From the NCBI GenBank assembly GCA_023264815.1, contig JAHFUZ010000002.1, positions 186,001-250,000 of the forward strand: DNA of 64,000 bases, given 5' to 3'. Below, piece by piece: positions 44,855 to 55,840 of this stretch. This DNA is from Arthrobacter sp. Lineage in GTDB: Bacteria; Actinomycetota; Actinomycetes; Actinomycetales; Micrococcaceae. The notes beneath the pieces were generated by a model. It was not told where the DNA came from. It saw only the letters and a list, made by a program, of their open reading frames with translations, and did no database searches. Positions within the stretch are counted from its first letter, which is position 1. Each line of letters begins with the position of its first letter. The translations under genes were made by a program, and so were the position numbers.

Positions 44855-45913
44855 TTACTGCCGCAGCGCGGGCAGCTTCAGGATGGCGGCCACTGCCGCC
44901 CGGCCGGCACGGTTGGCGCCGATGGTGGACGACGACGGGCCGTAGCCCACCAGGTGAACCCGCGGCTCGGCTGCCACCTGGGTGCCGTCCATGGCGATGC
45001 CGCCGCCCGGCCCCCGGAGGTGCAGCGGCGCGAGGTGTTCGAGCTCGGCCCGGAATCCGGTGGCCCACAGGATGACATCGGCCCGGAGGAGGCTGCCATC
45101 GGTGAGCCGGACGCCGTCGGGCTCTATGGACGTAAACATGGGCCGCCGCTGAAGTGCGCCACGCATTTCAGCCGCCCGCAGGGCCGGCGTCCAGATCAGG
45201 CCTGTCACGGCCACGACGCTTTGCGGCGGCAACCCCTGCCGGACGCGCTCCTCCACCAGGGCCACGGCGTCGTGCCCGGCCTGGGCGTCGAAAGTGGCAT
45301 CCCGCCATTCCGGCTCGCGCCGCGTGAACCAGCTGGTGGTGGTGACCTGTGAGATCTCGGCCAGCAGCCCCACAGCCGAAATTCCGCCGCCCACCACGAT
45401 GACGTGGAGTCCGCGGAACTCCCCGGCGGAGACGTAGTCAGCCACGTGCAGCTGCCGGCCCCTGAACGTGGCGCGGCCCGGGTAGATGGGCCAGAACGGC
45501 CGGGTCCAGGTGCCGGTGGCGTTGATGACTGCCTTGGCTGACCAGTTGCCGTGGTCGGAGCTAATGCGCAGGCGGCCGGCCGGGTCCTGGTCTTCCCGGG
45601 CCACAGAGGTGACTTTGACCGGGCGGAGGACCTGGATGCCCAGCTCCCGCTCATAGGCTTCGAAATACCTGCTGAGGAACTCGGAGCTGGGTTCCGCGGG
45701 ATCCACGTCGGGTTTGGCGATGCCGGGAAGGTCGCTGATGCCGTTGACAGTGGCCATGACCAGGGACTTCCAGCGGTGCCGCCATGCGCCGCCCGGTCCC
45801 TGCTCGGCGTCGAAGACCCTGTATTCAAGCCCGCGCCGCTGCAGGTGGTAGGCCGCGGAGAGCCCGGCCTGACCCGCGCCGATGACCACAACGTCCGTGG
45901 TTCCGTCTTCCAT
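44855..45913 (-). CDS. Flavin-containing monooxygenase-like NAD(P)/FAD protein
   Basis: The start is taken as ATG 45913 (MEDGTTDVVVIGAGQAGLSA) because the FAD motif GAGQAG must be near the N-terminus; the ribosome site is weak. The 352-aa product has a second nucleotide-binding motif, VIVVGGGISAVGLLAEI (about 173-189), between them the FxGxxxH-like stretch ATFRGRQLHVADY, and ATG motifs (NATGTWTRP, LWATGF). These fit a flavin monooxygenase or a putative cation/arsenate resistance flavoprotein (CzcO-like). Substrate unknown. It may be divergently paired with the second Cfa-type gene. Confidence 0.8.
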   Translation of the reverse strand: MEDGTTDVVVIGAGQAGLSAAYHLQRRGLEYRVFDAEQGPGGAWRHRWKSLVMATVNGISDLPGIAKPDVDPAEPSSEFLSRYFEAYERELGIQVLRPVKVTSVAREDQDPAGRLRISSDHGNWSAKAVINATGTWTRPFWPIYPGRATFRGRQLHVADYVSAGEFRGLHVIVVGGGISAVGLLAEISQVTTTSWFTRREPEWRDATFDAQAGHDAVALVEERVRQGLPPQSVVAVTGLIWTPALRAAEMRGALQRRPMFTSIEPDGVRLTDGSLLRADVILWATGFRAELEHLAPLHLRGPGGGIAMDGTQVAAEPRVHLVGYGPSSSTIGANRAGRAAVAAILKLPALRQ

Positions 45914-45933
45914 ATCCTGTAACCGGGATCCCG

Positions 45934-46002
45934 CTAGGCCTGCGTCACCACGGCTGCACACTCGTGGGCGCAGCCGGGGCACGGCGGAAGGGTGTCATTC
46001 AC
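45934..46002 (-). pseudogene. Possible remnant of a PhnA/YjdM-type zinc-ribbon gene
   Basis: A 22-residue frame from GTG 46002 reads MNDTLPPCPGCAHECAAVVT. PhnA/YjdM proteins start with a TLPPCPxC...CPxCAHEW zinc ribbon. Here the first CP and the CAHE parts are joined, as if the stretch between the two CPxC repeats had been deleted. GGGGGA lies directly against the GTG. Low confidence. Confidence 0.3.
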
Positions 46003-46086
46003 TCCCCCATGATAATCGCGCCGCAGCGCTGACAGGTGCGGGCCGCCGTCGTACTCTTGGGCCATAGCCGAACGGAAGGCAGGGCC

Positions 46087-47394
46087 ATGGCAACGGACAA
46101 CGGGGCAGCATCGCTGCTGGCGAAAGCGCTGGGCATCGTTCTGGGGACCGGGCAGATCCCGCTCCGGCTGCGGGCGTGGGACGGATCCGAGGCCGGGCCG
46201 CCCGGGGCACCCGTGCTCGAGTTCAGGCACCGGCGGGCGCTGCGGCGGATCCTGTGGTCGCCCGGCCAGCTGGGACTGAGCCGCGCGTATGTTGCCGGAG
46301 ACATCGTCGCGCCCGGCGACATCTTCGAGGCCTTCACCGCACTGAGCTCGGTGGGCAAATTTTCCCGGCCCGGCCCCTTCCAGCCCCTCACGCCACGGGA
46401 ACTTGCCACGTTGCTGGGTACGGCCGTCCGCCTGGGTGCACTGGGCCCCAACCCCGCCCCGCCACCGGAGGAGGCACGGGTTACGCGCAAGGGCCGGCTC
46501 CACACGCGGCAGCGGGATGCTGCGGCAATCTCGCACCATTACGACGTCGGCAACGACTTTTACGCCCTCGTGCTGGGTGAGTCGATGGTGTACTCGTGCG
46601 CCGTATGGGACGGCAGCTCTGCTGCGCACCCCGGCGGACTCCCTGCCGGGCTGGACGGGGCGCAAAGGGCAAAGCTGGACCTTGTCTGCCGGAAACTTGG
46701 TCTGAAGCCCGGCATGCGGGTGCTGGACGTGGGCTGCGGCTGGGGCAGTTTTGCCCTGCACGCCGCCCGGGAATACGGTGTGACGGTGGTGGGGGTGACG
46801 CTGTCGGCGGAGCAGGCTGTGCGGGCCCGCAAACGGGCTGCCGAGGCCGGGCTGACCGAAAAGATCGACATCCGCGTGCAGGACTACCGGGACATCCCGG
46901 ACGGGCCCTTCGACGCGATCAGCTCCATCGGCATGTCCGAACACGTGGGCCGGGAGCAGACACCGCATTACGTGGCGGTCCTGCATGGCCTGCTCCGTCC
47001 CGGCGGCCGGCTGCTCAACCATGCCATCTCCTGGAACGCGGGGCCCACCAAACCTGACCCGGACTCGTTCATTCCGCGGTACGTCTTCCCGGACGGCGAG
47101 ATGCTGAGCCTGGGTGAAATGGTCACCGCGCTGGAAGCAGGCGGCTTCGAAGTCCTGGACGTCGAGGCACTGCGCCAGCACTATGCGCTGACACTGCGTG
47201 CCTGGGTGCGCCGGCTGGAGACCAACTGGGACGAGGCGGTGCGGCTGACCAGCCTGGGACGCGCGCGGATCTGGCGGCTGTACATGGCTTCCAGCGCCCT
47301 GGGGTTTGAGGCCGGGCTCACGGGGGTCAACCAGATCCTGGTGCAGCGGGCCGGCGGAACGCAGCCGCCGCTGCGCAGGACGGAGTGGCTGTAG
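46087..47394 (+). CDS. Cfa-type SAM-dependent methyltransferase, second copy
   Basis: The start is ATG 46087, behind GGAAGGCAGGG. The 435-aa product has AISHHYDVGNDFYALVLGES (family signature), the SAM motif VLDVGCGWGSFALHAA (about 214-229) and IDIRVQDYRDIPDGPFDAI. The active-site bicarbonate-binding region near the C-terminus (EALRQHYALTLRAWVRRLE) is conserved. It should methylate or cyclopropanate unsaturated acyl chains. It is only distantly similar to the Cfa protein at 24468 and does not have DUF1365 or oxidoreductase partners, so it probably makes a different product or acts under other conditions. Confidence 0.88.
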   Translation: MATDNGAASLLAKALGIVLGTGQIPLRLRAWDGSEAGPPGAPVLEFRHRRALRRILWSPGQLGLSRAYVAGDIVAPGDIFEAFTALSSVGKFSRPGPFQPLTPRELATLLGTAVRLGALGPNPAPPPEEARVTRKGRLHTRQRDAAAISHHYDVGNDFYALVLGESMVYSCAVWDGSSAAHPGGLPAGLDGAQRAKLDLVCRKLGLKPGMRVLDVGCGWGSFALHAAREYGVTVVGVTLSAEQAVRARKRAAEAGLTEKIDIRVQDYRDIPDGPFDAISSIGMSEHVGREQTPHYVAVLHGLLRPGGRLLNHAISWNAGPTKPDPDSFIPRYVFPDGEMLSLGEMVTALEAGGFEVLDVEALRQHYALTLRAWVRRLETNWDEAVRLTSLGRARIWRLYMASSALGFEAGLTGVNQILVQRAGGTQPPLRRTEWL

Positions 47395-47414
47395 GCAGCC
47401 TGTTTCCGCGAAAC

Positions 47415-47444
47415 AAAAAGAGCCACCCACGGGTGGCTCTTTTT
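47415..47444. terminator. Bidirectional Rho-independent terminator
   Basis: AAAAAGAGCCACCC-ACG-GGTGGCTCTTTTT is a perfect stem with T-runs on both strands. It ends the Cfa-type gene on + and tRNA-Ala on -. Confidence 0.9.
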
Positions 47445-47464
47445 GGTGGACATGGTGTCCGGTT

Positions 47465-47540
47465 TGGTGGAGCTGAGGGGACTCGAACCCCTGACCCCCT
47501 GCATGCCATGCAGGTGCGCTACCAGCTGCGCCACAGCCCC
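47465..47540 (-). tRNA. tRNA-Ala (GGC), CCA encoded
   Basis: Folds as a standard cloverleaf. The 5' end is GGGGCTGTGGCGCAG and the anticodon arm CCTGC-ATGGCAT-GCAGG gives anticodon GGC. The T arm contains GGTTCGAGTCC. The acceptor stem has the G3-U70 pair that identifies tRNA-Ala. The 3' CCA is encoded at 47465-47467. Confidence 0.97.
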
Positions 47541-47744
47541 AAACCGCCGCCCTCCCGGCCTTTCGGGCCGCTCGAAGCAACCTGATCAGCTTAATGGAAA
47601 TCTGCGCCGGGCGCCAATCGGGACCGCCCTCCCCTGTCCACGCTGTGGAGAATTCCCCGCCCAAGCGGCTAATCCCCTGCGGACTCCGAGGGGAATTGAC
47701 CAGGACAAGGGGAAAAGCGGGCTACCGAGCCGGCGTCCGGGCAA

Positions 47745-47783
47745 CAAAAAAGTCCGCCGGAATCTTTCGATTCCAGCGGACTC
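47745..47783 (-). terminator. Rho-independent terminator of the second tRNA-Ala
   Basis: On the minus strand AGTCCGC-GGAATC type stem (13-14 bp, one mismatch) closes over a short AAAG-type loop and ends in a run of six Ts (47745-47751). Lies 7 nt after the tRNA. Confidence 0.88.
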
Positions 47784-47789
47784 ATCCGG

Positions 47790-47862
47790 TGGAGCTGAGG
47801 GGACTCGAACCCCTGACCCCCTGCATGCCATGCAGGTGCGCTACCAGCTGCGCCACAGCCCC
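47790..47862 (-). tRNA. tRNA-Ala (GGC), CCA not encoded
   Basis: The 73-nt tRNA body is identical to the tRNA at 47465-47540, with the same GGC anticodon and G3-U70 pair. It is followed by CCG instead of CCA on the minus strand, so CCA must be added after transcription. It has its own terminator. The pair looks like a tandem duplication about 250 nt apart. Confidence 0.96.
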
Positions 47863-47962
47863 ATACCTTCGCCGCTCCGTGGTCTCCCCGGAGCAACTCA
47901 AATATCTTAGACCAGCGTTTCCGAAAATTCCAAATCGGGCATATTCGGGCCGCCGGAGCCCG

Positions 47963-48364
47963 TTATTCGGCGTCGGACACGGCTGCGGCCTTGGCCGAGG
48001 AGTCCTCGCCCAGCTCCAGGTCCACCACCGGGCAGTCCTTCCACAGGCGCTCCAGGGCGTAGAAAACACGGTCCTCTTCGTGCTGGACGTGGATGACGAT
48101 GTCCGAGTAGTCGAGCAGTACCCAGCGTCCGCCGGAGCGGCCTTCGCGGCGGACCGGACGAAGGTCCCGCTTGGAGAGTTCTTCCTCGATGCCGTCCACG
48201 ATGGCGTTGACCTGGCGTTCGCTCGGCGCAGACGCGATGAGGAACACGTCAGCCAGGGCCAGGCGCTCGCTCACATCCAGCGCCACGATATCGTGGGCGA
48301 TCTTCTCCGCGGCGGCCTTGGCGGCGTGGCGGGCTATGGCAATGGATGAATCTGATGCAGTCAC
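47963..48364 (-). CDS. rsfS: Ribosome silencing factor RsfS
   Basis: A 133-aa RsfS (Iojap) protein. ALDVSERLALADVFLIASAP (about 29-48), the GRSGGRWVLLDYSDIVIHV motif and RVFYALERLW are family hallmarks. It binds ribosomal protein L14 and keeps the subunits apart when nutrients are low. It follows nadD in the usual actinobacterial order, with one variable gene between. The C-terminal extension (SAKAAAVSDAE) is short. Confidence 0.95.
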   Translation of the reverse strand: MTASDSSIAIARHAAKAAAEKIAHDIVALDVSERLALADVFLIASAPSERQVNAIVDGIEEELSKRDLRPVRREGRSGGRWVLLDYSDIVIHVQHEEDRVFYALERLWKDCPVVDLELGEDSSAKAAAVSDAE

Positions 48365-48414
48365 GTGACTCCTTGTTGTTTTCTAAAGCTTCGTAAGGGG
48401 GCGGCGCAGCCCGG

Positions 48415-49701
48415 TCAGCGGGAGATGCCGCTGACGATCAGGATGACGCCGGAGATGAGGGCCACAATCCCAAAGACCAGGACGAGGACTTGAACGAGCC
48501 TGAGCCGCTTGGCGCGGGCAAGGCCTGCCGTGGCCGCATCCAGCGGCTCGAGGCCATGGGCGGACCGGGCAGGGATGCGGGGCAGGTCCTCGAAAAGGTC
48601 GTCCCCCTCCCCCGCCTGAACATCCGGCGCAACCGGTATGCTGCGTTTCGATTCGGCCGCCGCTCGGGCGGCCGCCTCGGCCCGGGCGATGACCCGGGAG
48701 CGGCCTGACGCCGGTCCGGCCTCAGCCGTTGCCGACGGCGGCCGGGACTCGGCCGACAGGCGTCCGCCCTTGCCGCGCACCTTTTGTCCGGGCCGGGTCT
48801 GCACGGGCACGTACGTTGTTGCCGGGGGCTTCATCACAGGACGGTCAATGCCGGGGACCTGCTCGAATTCAAGCGGCGTCACCATGGCGAGGTTGTCAGC
48901 CGTGGCGGGTCCCGACTGGGCGGGCCGCGGCTGCGCCGGAACGGCCTGGGTGGGTGCGGCCTGCGACGACGGCACGTGCGGGGCTGCCTGCTCGGCCAGC
49001 TTTTGCTTGGCCATGGCCCGTCGGTTCAGCACCGCGGCGCGCTCGGCCAGGGCGATCTGCTCCGCAAGGATATCCGGGTCGACGGCCTCGGGGTCGAGTG
49101 AAGCAATGTGCTCCATTTTGGCGATCTGGTTCTTCGCCTGCTCCGCGATAAGGGCCCGGGCCGCCAGGGCCTGCTCCACGCTCATGCCCTTCGGAGCGCC
49201 TGCTGCCGGGCCGGGGCCAGGCGTTGTGCCGGTAGCGGGGCCAGGCGTTGTGCCGGTAGCGGTGCCGGGCCCGTTGCCTGGTCCGGTTGCAGGGCGCGGT
49301 CCGGCAGGCTCGGCCTTGATGCTGTCCGGGGCGCCTGCCGCCGGAGGAAGCGGCCTGCCCATCGGGGCCGGGATGATGGGGGTGGCCGAGGTGACAGCCT
49401 GTTCCTTGAGCTGCTGGAGCCTCAGTTGCCTGCGGGTGGGCGGGCCGCCACCGGAGAGCTGGTCTTCCTTTTCCTCAAGTTCCTTGATGGTGCGCAGTGC
49501 AGCGCGGTCCCGTGCGCGGATCTGTGAGGAGCGCTGGGCGTGGGCCTGTTCCGCAACCGAGTCCAGGGGCGCGTCTGCCGCCCGCCGCTGTTTTGAGGCA
49601 GGCGAAACCTGGCCCGGGGCTGTAGACCCGGTAGCCGTGTTCTCATCTCTGGCCTGCCGCAATTCGCGGCGGCTGCGGACGGGGGGCTGTTCCTGACTCA
49701 T
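48415..49701 (-). CDS. Membrane-anchored low-complexity protein, 428 aa
   Basis: The start is ATG 49701 (MSQEQPPVRSRRELRQARDE). Most of the protein is Ala/Pro/Gly-rich and charged, with a helical coiled-coil-like part near 150-185 (AALRTIKELEEKEDQLSG and further RQLRLQQLKEQAVTS) and a GPGTATGTTPGPATGT repeat near 150-170. A single membrane helix is at the very end (VLVLVFGIVALISGVILIVSG), so the bulk is probably cytoplasmic with a tail anchor. It sits between nadD and rsfS, and similar genes occur at this position in relatives. Function unknown. Confidence 0.72.
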   Translation of the reverse strand: MSQEQPPVRSRRELRQARDENTATGSTAPGQVSPASKQRRAADAPLDSVAEQAHAQRSSQIRARDRAALRTIKELEEKEDQLSGGGPPTRRQLRLQQLKEQAVTSATPIIPAPMGRPLPPAAGAPDSIKAEPAGPRPATGPGNGPGTATGTTPGPATGTTPGPGPAAGAPKGMSVEQALAARALIAEQAKNQIAKMEHIASLDPEAVDPDILAEQIALAERAAVLNRRAMAKQKLAEQAAPHVPSSQAAPTQAVPAQPRPAQSGPATADNLAMVTPLEFEQVPGIDRPVMKPPATTYVPVQTRPGQKVRGKGGRLSAESRPPSATAEAGPASGRSRVIARAEAAARAAAESKRSIPVAPDVQAGEGDDLFEDLPRIPARSAHGLEPLDAATAGLARAKRLRLVQVLVLVFGIVALISGVILIVSGISR

Positions 49702-49708
49702 TGAGAAC

Positions 49709-50377
49709 TCATTCAGTACTGGCTGGCTCGTCTGTTTCGGTAATTCGCACGCCGTCAGGATCTGCGCCGTTGGCGTACAGTCCATATTTGGCGATGTATT
49801 GCACCACACCGTCCGGCACCAGGTACCAGACAGGGTTGTTCGCGGCCACCCGTGTCCGGCAATCCGTCGAGGAGATCGCCATTGCCGGCACCTCCAGCAG
49901 GCTGACATCCTCGCGGCCCATGCCGTCAAGCACGTGCCCCGGACGGGTCACACCCACAAAGTGGGCCAGTGACCACAGCTCGTCAATGTCCTTCCAGGAC
50001 AGGATCTGCGCCAGGGCGTCAGCGCCGGTAATAAAGAACAGGTCCGCGTCCGGGCGCTGGGTCCGGAGGTCACGCAAGGTATCAATGGTATACGTGGGGC
50101 CGGGCCGGTCAATATCCACCCGGCTCACGGTGAAGCGGGGGTTCGACGCCGTGGCAATCACCGTCATGAGGTACCGGTGCTCCGGCTGGCTGACGTGCTT
50201 GTGCGATTTTTGCCACGGCTGACCGGTGGGAACAAACACCACTTCATCCAGGCCGAACTTGGCGGCCACTTCACTCGCTGCCACAAGGTGGCCGTGATGG
50301 ATGGGATCGAACGTCCCGCCCATCACGCCCAGCCGCAGCCGCCCTTGCGCACCGTCACGGTGCAGGACACGGGAAAT
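49709..50377 (-). CDS. nadD: Nicotinate-nucleotide adenylyltransferase NadD, start codon unusual
   Basis: The enzyme that makes deamido-NAD from nicotinate mononucleotide and [22 protein letters not shown] carries the GxFxPxHxGH nucleotide motif, and [17 protein letters not shown] and [10 protein letters not shown] are the other family motifs. No ATG, GTG or TTG lies at the expected place: the in-frame codons before RLGVMGG contain only an ATT at 50377 (with AAGG 8 nt upstream) and CTG codons, while the next GTG is 37 codons further up inside the neighbouring gene. The ATT is chosen, giving 222 aa, the normal length. The GTG at GVMGG would cut the first strand. Confidence 0.85.
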   Translation of the reverse strand: MSRVLHRDGAQGRLRLGVMGGTFDPIHHGHLVAASEVAAKFGLDEVVFVPTGQPWQKSHKHVSQPEHRYLMTVIATASNPRFTVSRVDIDRPGPTYTIDTLRDLRTQRPDADLFFITGADALAQILSWKDIDELWSLAHFVGVTRPGHVLDGMGREDVSLLEVPAMAISSTDCRTRVAANNPVWYLVPDGVVQYIAKYGLYANGADPDGVRITETDEPASTE

Positions 50378-50378
50378 G

Positions 50379-50609
50379 TCAGTGGCCTTGGCCGTGGTCG
50401 TGCTTGTTCGGGTGCTGGCGGTGCGGATCAGCGTGCTCTTCCGTGGCGGCGTGGCGGTTGCCCAGGTTGCTGTAGGACAGGGTGACAAACATCATGACCA
50501 GGAAGATGGCGAAGATGACCACGCCGAAAACCCACGGCTCGGCCCACAGCGGAGCTGGCGCGTGTTCTTCGCCTTCGGCAACGGTCATGGCAATCTGCTG
50601 GAGCAGCAT
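50379..50609 (-). CDS. Small single-pass membrane protein, 76 aa
   Basis: The start is ATG 50609 behind GGGGAG. Layout: a short outside part ([19 protein letters not shown]), one helix ([20 protein letters not shown], about 28-47), and a His-rich cytoplasmic or exposed tail ([20 protein letters not shown]). The tail could bind metal ions. It lies between proA and nadD in a position conserved in relatives. Its stop is 1-2 nt from the likely nadD start, so the two are probably coupled. Confidence 0.75.
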   Translation of the reverse strand: MLLQQIAMTVAEGEEHAPAPLWAEPWVFGVVIFAIFLVMMFVTLSYSNLGNRHAATEEHADPHRQHPNKHDHGQGH

Positions 50610-50684
50610 TTTCTCCCCTAGGGTTCAAAGATGTGGCAGCGGATCTACCCGCCGTTCCGGACTTCTGTCTATGTTACCGCGTTG

Positions 50685-52061
50685 CTAGCCGCGAACCTGG
50701 CCCTCGCCCTGCACGATCCACTTCGTGGTGGTGAGCTCGGTGAGGCCCATTGGGCCGCGCGCATGCAGCTTCTGCGTGGAGATCCCCACTTCGGCACCCA
50801 GGCCCAGCTCACCGCCGTCGGTAAAGCGGGTGGAGGCGTTGACGATGACCGCTGCCGAATCAATCTCGGCAACGAACCGCTCGGCGTTGGCAAGGTTATT
50901 GGTGAGGATGGCTTCGGTGTGGCCGGTGGACCAGGTCCGGATGTGCTTCACGGCGTCATCCAGGCTGTCCACCATGGCCACGGCAAGATCCAGGTCCATG
51001 TACTCGGTGCCCCAGTCCTCGTCCGTAGCGGGCGTGGACGCGATGGAGGCAGGGAGCGCCGCCCGGATCCGGTCGTCGGCGTGGAGGGTGACTCCGGCGT
51101 CGCGCAGTGCAGCAGCCACAGCAGGCAGCACGGTGGAGCGGGAATGAACCAGCAGCGTTTCCACGGTGTTGCAGACGCTGGGCCGCTGGGTCTTGGCGTT
51201 CAGCAGGATGTCAACCGCCATTTCTTCACTGGCGGATTCGTCGATGAAGATGTGCACATTGCCCTCGCCGGTTTCGATGACCGGAACGGAGGCGTTGAGC
51301 ACCACGGACTGGATCAGGTCGCGGCCGCCCCGGGGAATCAGCACATCCACCCGGCCACGTGCACGCATCAGGGCGTTGGCACCTTCGCGGCCGTACTGGT
51401 CCACCGTCTGCACGGCGTCGGAGGGCAGGCCTACGCTGTGCAGGGCATCGCGGAGCACATGGACCAGGGCTTCGTTGGTGGCCGCTGCGGCGGTGCCGCC
51501 GCGGAGGATCACGGCATTCCCGCTCTTGAGTGCCAGGCCTGCGATGTCCACCGTAACGTTGGGGCGTGCTTCGTAGATGGCGGCCACCACACCCATGGGC
51601 ACGTTCACCTGGCGCAGGCGGAGGCCGTTGGGCAGGGTCTGGCCGCGGACCACGTTGCCCACGGGGTCCGGCAGGCTGGCGAGATTCTCCAGCGCATCCA
51701 CCAGTCCGGTGATGCGTGCTTCAGTCAGGGTCAGCCGGTCCAGCATGGCGGCGGAGGTCCCGTTAGCCTTCCCTGCCGCCACATCCTTGGCGTTGGCGGC
51801 CAGAATCAGGCTCCGGCGTTCCCGCAGGGCAGCACCAATGGCCCGCAGGCCCCGGTCCTTCCATGCCCGGTTGGCCCGGGACATCTGCCGTGCAGCCTGC
51901 CGTGAACGGTCCGCGATGGCGTGGACGGCGGCTTCAACGTCCCCTGATGACAGCGGCACTGCCGTGGCCGGCGAGGTCATGTCCGGCGTTTCCGGGGCGG
52001 CGGGAACCGCGGTGTTGTCTCCGGAAGTCGCAGCAGTGGTGTGGGTCAGTGCCTCAGTCAT
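50685..52061 (-). CDS. proA: Glutamate-5-semialdehyde dehydrogenase ProA
   Basis: A 458-aa enzyme of proline synthesis that reduces glutamyl phosphate with NADPH. IYEARPNVTVDIAGLALKSG, the NAVILRGG stretch, and the catalytic cysteine in QRPSVCNTVETLL are present. The first ~35 residues (MTEALTHTTAATSGDNTAVP and on) are a low-complexity extension beyond the usual family start at SSGDVEAAVHAIAD. It follows proB by 26 nt. Confidence 0.96.
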   Translation of the reverse strand: MTEALTHTTAATSGDNTAVPAAPETPDMTSPATAVPLSSGDVEAAVHAIADRSRQAARQMSRANRAWKDRGLRAIGAALRERRSLILAANAKDVAAGKANGTSAAMLDRLTLTEARITGLVDALENLASLPDPVGNVVRGQTLPNGLRLRQVNVPMGVVAAIYEARPNVTVDIAGLALKSGNAVILRGGTAAAATNEALVHVLRDALHSVGLPSDAVQTVDQYGREGANALMRARGRVDVLIPRGGRDLIQSVVLNASVPVIETGEGNVHIFIDESASEEMAVDILLNAKTQRPSVCNTVETLLVHSRSTVLPAVAAALRDAGVTLHADDRIRAALPASIASTPATDEDWGTEYMDLDLAVAMVDSLDDAVKHIRTWSTGHTEAILTNNLANAERFVAEIDSAAVIVNASTRFTDGGELGLGAEVGISTQKLHARGPMGLTELTTTKWIVQGEGQVRG

Positions 52062-52087
52062 GATCCAAGTTTAGGCGAGTTGCCCGC

Positions 52088-54878
<2,791 letters not shown>

Positions 54879-54934
54879 TTAAAAGAACAGTGGAGCGGAC
54901 CAAATGGCCCGCTCCACCGCTTCAGAACTGGTTG

Positions 54935-55198
54935 TTACTCTGCAGCTGCAGCAGCAACGATGTTGACGACGCGGCGACCGCGGCGGGTGCCGAATTCGAC
55001 AGCTCCCGGGGTCAGTGCGAACAGGGTGTCGTCGCCGCCACGGCCAACGCCGGCGCCCGGGTGGAAGTGGGTGCCACGCTGGCGGACGATGATCTCGCCT
55101 GCGGAAACTACCTGGCCGCCGAAGCGCTTGACGCCGAGGTACTGGGCGTTGGAGTCACGACCGTTGCGAGTGGAGCTCGCGCCTTTTTTATGTGCCAT
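54935..55198 (-). CDS. rpmA: 50S ribosomal protein L27
   Basis: An 87-aa L27, [20 protein letters not shown] followed by [14 protein letters not shown]. The N-terminus reaches the peptidyl transferase centre. It lies between rplU and obgE. Confidence 0.97.
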   Translation of the reverse strand: MAHKKGASSTRNGRDSNAQYLGVKRFGGQVVSAGEIIVRQRGTHFHPGAGVGRGGDDTLFALTPGAVEFGTRRGRRVVNIVAAAAAE

Positions 55199-55258
55199 TT
55201 GAAATGCCTGCCTTTAAATTCTGGGGAATCTGCTGAAAACCTGAACAGTAACGGAAGG

Positions 55259-55567
55259 TTACTTGATACCAGTGATCTTGACCTTCGTCAGTGACTGACG
55301 GTGTCCCTGGCGCTTCTTGTAACCGGTCTTGTTCTTGAACTTCTGGATGACGATCTTCGGACCACGGAGGTCGTTCTGGATCTCAGCCGTAACAGTTACC
55401 TTGGCCAGGTCCGCAGCTGCGGAGGTGACCTTGTCACCGTCCACCAAAAGCAGTGCGGGCAGCTCAATGGTGCTGCCAGCTCCACCGGCGACGCGGTTCA
55501 GGGTAACGAAGTCTCCAACGGAAACCTTCTCTTGCCGGCCGCCTGCGCGGACAATCGCGTACACCAC
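55259..55567 (-). CDS. rplU: 50S ribosomal protein L21
   Basis: A 102-aa L21 with [18 protein letters not shown] at the start and the [12 protein letters not shown] basic motif. The start is taken as GTG 55567, because AAGTGAG lies 7 nt upstream and the family begins with M-V-Y-A. A GTG at 55579 would add four residues but has its ribosome site too close. It heads the rplU-rpmA-obgE-proB-proA group. Confidence 0.95.
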   Translation of the reverse strand: MVYAIVRAGGRQEKVSVGDFVTLNRVAGGAGSTIELPALLLVDGDKVTSAAADLAKVTVTAEIQNDLRGPKIVIQKFKNKTGYKKRQGHRQSLTKVKITGIK

Positions 55568-55700
55568 TTGGGAACTCACTTCTCTCGACGTTTATTACTA
55601 AATTTGCGTGCGGAACCTGGGTCCAATTTTGGCTGGGCTCTCGCTGTGCCTCAACGCCGTGGGGTCATGACCCAAGTGTTGGCGTAAGCACCGAAGATCT

Positions 55701-55730
55701 AGAATACGCTAATTTCGCCTTCGGCCGCAA
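55701..55730 (-). promoter_or_regulatory. Candidate promoter of the rplU operon
   Basis: On the minus strand TTGCGG (55730-55725), an 18-nt spacer and TATTCT (55706-55701) form a plausible housekeeping promoter about 135 nt above the L21 start. The leader of ~130 nt may hold regulatory structure. Not confirmed. Confidence 0.4.
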
Positions 55731-55840
55731 ATGAGGCTGGTTACGGCCGGATGTCTGTGATGAGCCCCACAAAGCGGGGGCAACATCCGTAATCCGGAAC
55801 CGTGCCCGACTATCCTACCGGCTGCGGCAGCCGCAGCGGT

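Noticed and set aside
45934..47664. 576-aa open frame on - across a tRNA gene
   Set aside because: It runs through tRNA-Ala, the terminator and the antisense of a Cfa-type gene, so it cannot be a gene.
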